39,248 nucleotides of DNA, taken from positions 1 to 39,248 of the IMG/VR virus record IMGVR_UViG_3300042924_003079. One strand, given 5' to 3'. The stretch comes from a virus. Under the pieces are notes generated by a model. The model made no database searches. It had not been told where the DNA came from and worked only from the letters and a program-made list of their open reading frames with translations. The translations under genes and the position numbers were made by a program. Below, piece after piece: positions 36,903-39,248 of the stretch (position 1 is its first letter; every line of letters begins with the position of its first letter).

Positions 36903-37732
36903 GAATTTAACTTCTCCCAATAACTTACTGGAAGAGTTGGATCATTTTTTTTATAAGGATTATCCATATTTGCAGGGCACATAGAACAAAAACATTCATC
37001 TTCTCTATTTAAAAATTCTTCAAGTTCTTGATCAGAACAATCAGAATCTAATGGTTTATATTTTAAATAAGGATCCCATTTTTTGTCAAGATTATATTTT
37101 TTTGCTTGCATTAGTAAATATGCCAATGGTGGACATTTCCACAATTTACCCTCATGTATTTGTAAAGCTTTTTTAGATAGACACTTCTCCCAACTCTTTC
37201 TTGGATTATTATCTTCATAGGGAAGCATATTATTCCCAAATCCCTTATATTGAGGCGTCCAGGTGTCTGTGGTAAAATCCCAAAACTCCAAATTAATCCC
37301 GTATTGCTTTCTCCATTCTTTTGCCAATCTATAACCTTTTTTAAATTTATTTACATATCCAGCATGTACTTTACTATGAATAGATATTGCTAAAGTACTG
37401 TCAGTATCCAATAATGCCTGCGGTAAATTTGGATGTGTATGTAAAAAACTAGCATTTGATACAAGATCAATAGCAGTTGCGGTATCTGGCCACATCATTC
37501 GAACCAGATAAATTATATCAATCAAATTTTTATTAAGAGTTGGCTCACCACCAAGTATAGTGAATAGTTCTGGTTGTAATCTTCTACTCCAAGAATACAA
37601 CCATTCATCACATTCTTTTAAAGTTAAAGACCCAGAATGTCCATGATTAGAATAATGAGAACATCCTTCACAACTAAAATTGCAAGTATGAGTTACATGT
37701 AATTCTATGTGAGGGACTTTAAATATTTTCAT
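36899..37732 (-). CDS. Radical SAM protein with C-terminal SPASM/twitch-like Cys cluster
   Basis: 277 residues. THTCNFSCEGC gives the CxxxCxxC motif (C17, C21, C24) that binds the [4Fe-4S] cluster for AdoMet cleavage, and LGGEPTLN is the GGE motif. Cys at KCLSKKALQ, LWKCPPLA, SDCSD and CFCSMCPAN near the C-terminus suggest an auxiliary cluster. Such proteins modify peptides, sugars or cofactors. Placement directly before the carbamoyltransferase suggests a shared pathway. Substrate unknown. Confidence 0.85.
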   Translation of the reverse strand: MKIFKVPHIELHVTHTCNFSCEGCSHYSNHGHSGSLTLKECDEWLYSWSRRLQPELFTILGGEPTLNKNLIDIIYLVRMMWPDTATAIDLVSNASFLHTHPNLPQALLDTDSTLAISIHSKVHAGYVNKFKKGYRLAKEWRKQYGINLEFWDFTTDTWTPQYKGFGNNMLPYEDNNPRKSWEKCLSKKALQIHEGKLWKCPPLAYLLMQAKKYNLDKKWDPYLKYKPLDSDCSDQELEEFLNREDECFCSMCPANMDNPYKKNDPTLPVSYWEKLNS

Positions 37733-37896
37733 TTACGAGTTTCGATTGTAACTTTATTCTTTTTAAGTTTATGACTTTCCAAATATTTATTGAGATGTTC
37801 TTTACACTCAAAATGACAAACTCTTTTAACTTTGTTTTCTTCGTATTCTAATCTAAATGGGAAATTTGGATAAGGAAATCTAGCAGTATCAATCAT
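37729..37896 (-). CDS. Hypothetical 55-residue protein
   Basis: ATG 37896 gives MIDTARFPYPNFPFRLEYEE. A Cys/His pair (KRVCHFECKEHLNKY) could bind zinc in a finger-like manner, with spacing C-x3-C-x2-H. The C-terminus is Lys-rich. The start lies inside the YGGTKND tail of the upstream gene. Function unknown. Confidence 0.65.
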   Translation of the reverse strand: MIDTARFPYPNFPFRLEYEENKVKRVCHFECKEHLNKYLESHKLKKNKVTIETRK

Positions 37897-38086
37897 TTTT
37901 TGTTCCACCATAAAATTTATTTTCGGATGTCTCATATCCCACTTCCCATGCAGTCTTCAACCATTTTTTGATCATGGGATAATCTTTAGTTTTTGCTGCG
38001 TATTCAAAATCATCCCAAAATCTTTCAGAACGATAAGAATAACCTTCCAGTTCATCAAACCAATCATCAAAAGTTTTATAATTCAT
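37889..38086 (-). CDS. Hypothetical 65-residue protein with FYGGTKND tail
   Basis: MNYKTFDDWFDELEGYSYRS, an aromatic acidic helix, then WEVGYETSENKFYGGTKND. The last codons include GGTGGAAC and double as ribosome-binding site and start of the next gene, exactly as at 13072-13257. Function unknown. Confidence 0.7.
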   Translation of the reverse strand: MNYKTFDDWFDELEGYSYRSERFWDDFEYAAKTKDYPMIKKWLKTAWEVGYETSENKFYGGTKND

Positions 38087-38883
38087 AACTCAATTTCAAA
38101 ATTTGGATCAAAATCTAAATTCAAACCAGAATTATTATATCCATTATAGTACCCTCTAGGATTACAGACAACTCTACAATCACCAATTTTGTAATCAAAT
38201 GAGTTATGTGTATGTCCATGAGACCAAATTCTAATCTCTGGATGTTCTAAAATAAAATCATCAAGATCGCTGACATATGCACCATTCGCAATACCACTTG
38301 TTTTATACTGCTCATGAACTGATTGATAAGATGGTGCGTGGTGCGTGAGAACCCAGATTTTTTGATTTTTGAAAAGTTCGAACTGATCCAGTAGGAATTG
38401 CTTGGATTTGTTATGAAAGGCATAAGTATCATCAGGATTCATCTTGCGATACTTTGGAGTAATACGAATGGTCTTATAATCATTCATACACTGTGCTGCT
38501 TCCATCATTTCCAGGGCATTTCCATTGCGGAAATCAGTCCAAAAAGTCGAACCAATAAAAACCCAGTCCGCAATCTTCATTACACTATCTTCCATCAGGT
38601 GGATACCATCAGGAAGATTTTCTTTGAGAACATTCCAAGTTCCTTCATAGTTGTATCCATATGCTTCATGATTTCCTGCAATATACAGAACGTGCATGAA
38701 GTTGTCAGCACACTTCTTCAAGAAGTCGGCATAAACCTTGTGAAGGTTTCCGTCTTTTTTGAAGTGTCGAGCACAGAGAATATCACCACCAAGGATTAAG
38801 ACTTCTCCCTCTCCAAGGTCAGGAACACCGTGCCCGTATTCACAACATTCTAAATGTAAATCGGATACAACTTTTACTTTCAT
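38083..38883 (-). CDS. Calcineurin-like metallophosphoesterase
   Basis: 266 residues. SDLHLE (D8, H10), GGD (32-34), GNHEAYG (70-76), THHAP and HGHTHNS form the full dinuclear metal site. Family members hydrolyse phosphomonoesters or phosphodiesters; the phage substrate could be RNA, a 2',3'-cyclic end or a nucleotide. It overlaps the RNA ligase by ATGA, so an RNA end-healing and sealing pair is possible, which is an inference. Confidence 0.85.
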   Translation of the reverse strand: MKVKVVSDLHLECCEYGHGVPDLGEGEVLILGGDILCARHFKKDGNLHKVYADFLKKCADNFMHVLYIAGNHEAYGYNYEGTWNVLKENLPDGIHLMEDSVMKIADWVFIGSTFWTDFRNGNALEMMEAAQCMNDYKTIRITPKYRKMNPDDTYAFHNKSKQFLLDQFELFKNQKIWVLTHHAPSYQSVHEQYKTSGIANGAYVSDLDDFILEHPEIRIWSHGHTHNSFDYKIGDCRVVCNPRGYYNGYNNSGLNLDFDPNFEIEL

Positions 38884-39248
38884 CGGTCTTTATGCTTTAG
38901 GAGATAAGAGTTAGAAATTGCTTTAAAAGTAAAGTCACTTTCCCACGATTTGAAGACCAGACCTTCACGTTTGGTCTGAGGATTCAACGATGGACCCTCA
39001 GCAAACTCAAGAAGGTCATCAATACTGTCGTATGCTTGAGCAACACGAACATCAACATCAACAATAGGAACATGGTCCACATCAGCACCAAGCATCTTTA
39101 GTTTATCGAGAATACTATATCGAACATTTGCTTTAAAATATTCACCACAGGTAATACTGTAAATATCAAACAAATAGAATCGTTGACCTTTGATTTTTTC
39201 AGGATTACCCTGAATACCTTCACCAATCAATTCACCTTGAATAGCATA
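38880..39248 (-). CDS. RNA ligase, N-terminus cut by window edge
   Basis: The frame continues past the right edge; the visible part is the last 122 residues. QGELIGEGIQGN matches motif III/IIIa and KREGLVFKS motif IV of Rnl2/DRB0094-type RNA ligases, with a final FKAISNSYLLK matching motif V. The KxDG motif would be upstream of the window. It seals RNA nicks using ATP. It overlaps the metallophosphoesterase start, probably in one operon. Confidence 0.75.
   Translation of the reverse strand, partial: YAIQGELIGEGIQGNPEKIKGQRFYLFDIYSITCGEYFKANVRYSILDKLKMLGADVDHVPIVDVDVRVAQAYDSIDDLLEFAEGPSLNPQTKREGLVFKSWESDFTFKAISNSYLLKHKDR

Noticed and set aside
1-39248. tRNA genes, rRNA genes, CRISPR arrays, insertion sequences
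   Set aside because: No tRNA-like T-arm with a matching acceptor, no regularly spaced repeats and no transposase motifs were seen on either strand.

Overview
This window looks like part of a large-genome tailed phage, most likely a T4-like myovirus of marine cyanobacteria (a Synechococcus or Prochlorococcus phage). Every supportable gene, about 95 in 39 kb, lies on the minus strand, so transcription runs from high to low coordinates. Genes are packed with ATGA, GTGA and TGATG overlaps. Most are tiny (37 to 150 residues) and of unknown function, set among a few recognisable enzymes. There are no ribosomal, tRNA or host housekeeping genes, and no capsid, terminase, polymerase or photosynthesis gene. 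The host assignment is an inference from gene style and familiar accessory families (2OG-Fe(II) oxygenases, SPFH proteins, tail-collar proteins), not from a marker gene.

Reading in transcription order from the right edge: a truncated RNA ligase and a calcineurin-type metallophosphoesterase (38-39 kb) precede a surface-chemistry-like cluster (33.3-37.9 kb). That cluster has a radical SAM protein with a C-terminal cysteine cluster, a NodU/CmcH-type carbamoyltransferase and two paralogous SGNH-hydrolase-like proteins. At 30-32.4 kb come two tail-collar-like proteins with two small partners, then a tandem 2OG-Fe(II) oxygenase fusion (28.9-30.1 kb). From 22 to 28 kb lie an SPFH protein, a possible PD-(D/E)xK nuclease, a SprT-like zincin and an A/T-rich glycosyltransferase. 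A GT11-type glycosyltransferase follows at 20.4-21.5 kb, then a candidate restriction endonuclease next to a Dam-type adenine methyltransferase (18-19.4 kb).

From 17.9 down to 9.2 kb runs an array of some 35 microgenes that share junction sequences (ATGACTGA starts, and Shine-Dalgarno sequences inside the upstream 3' end). It is broken by one terminator-promoter unit at 14.75 kb. Further left are a small membrane coiled-coil protein related to SPFH C-termini and a signal-peptide protein (8.4-9.2 kb), a possible ParB-fold protein and an SF2 helicase (5.1-7.6 kb), a TauD-like dioxygenase (4-5 kb), several unknown genes including one with a histone-H1-like tail and a zincin (1-4 kb), and a truncated ligase-like nucleotidyltransferase at the left edge.

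The sequence shows clear regulation: TTGACA-type promoters with 16-17 bp spacers, and several intrinsic terminators. At four places a terminator hairpin and a promoter are merged so that the -35-like hexamer lies in or across the hairpin loop. Several gene families occur in more than one copy, most strikingly a 77-residue gene at 1.3 and 22.6 kb whose promoter layout is also conserved. The most interesting candidates are the restriction-modification-like pair, the terminator-loop promoters, the radical SAM/carbamoyltransferase/SGNH cluster and the junction-sharing microgene array. No stretch longer than about 300 bases lacks a gene.
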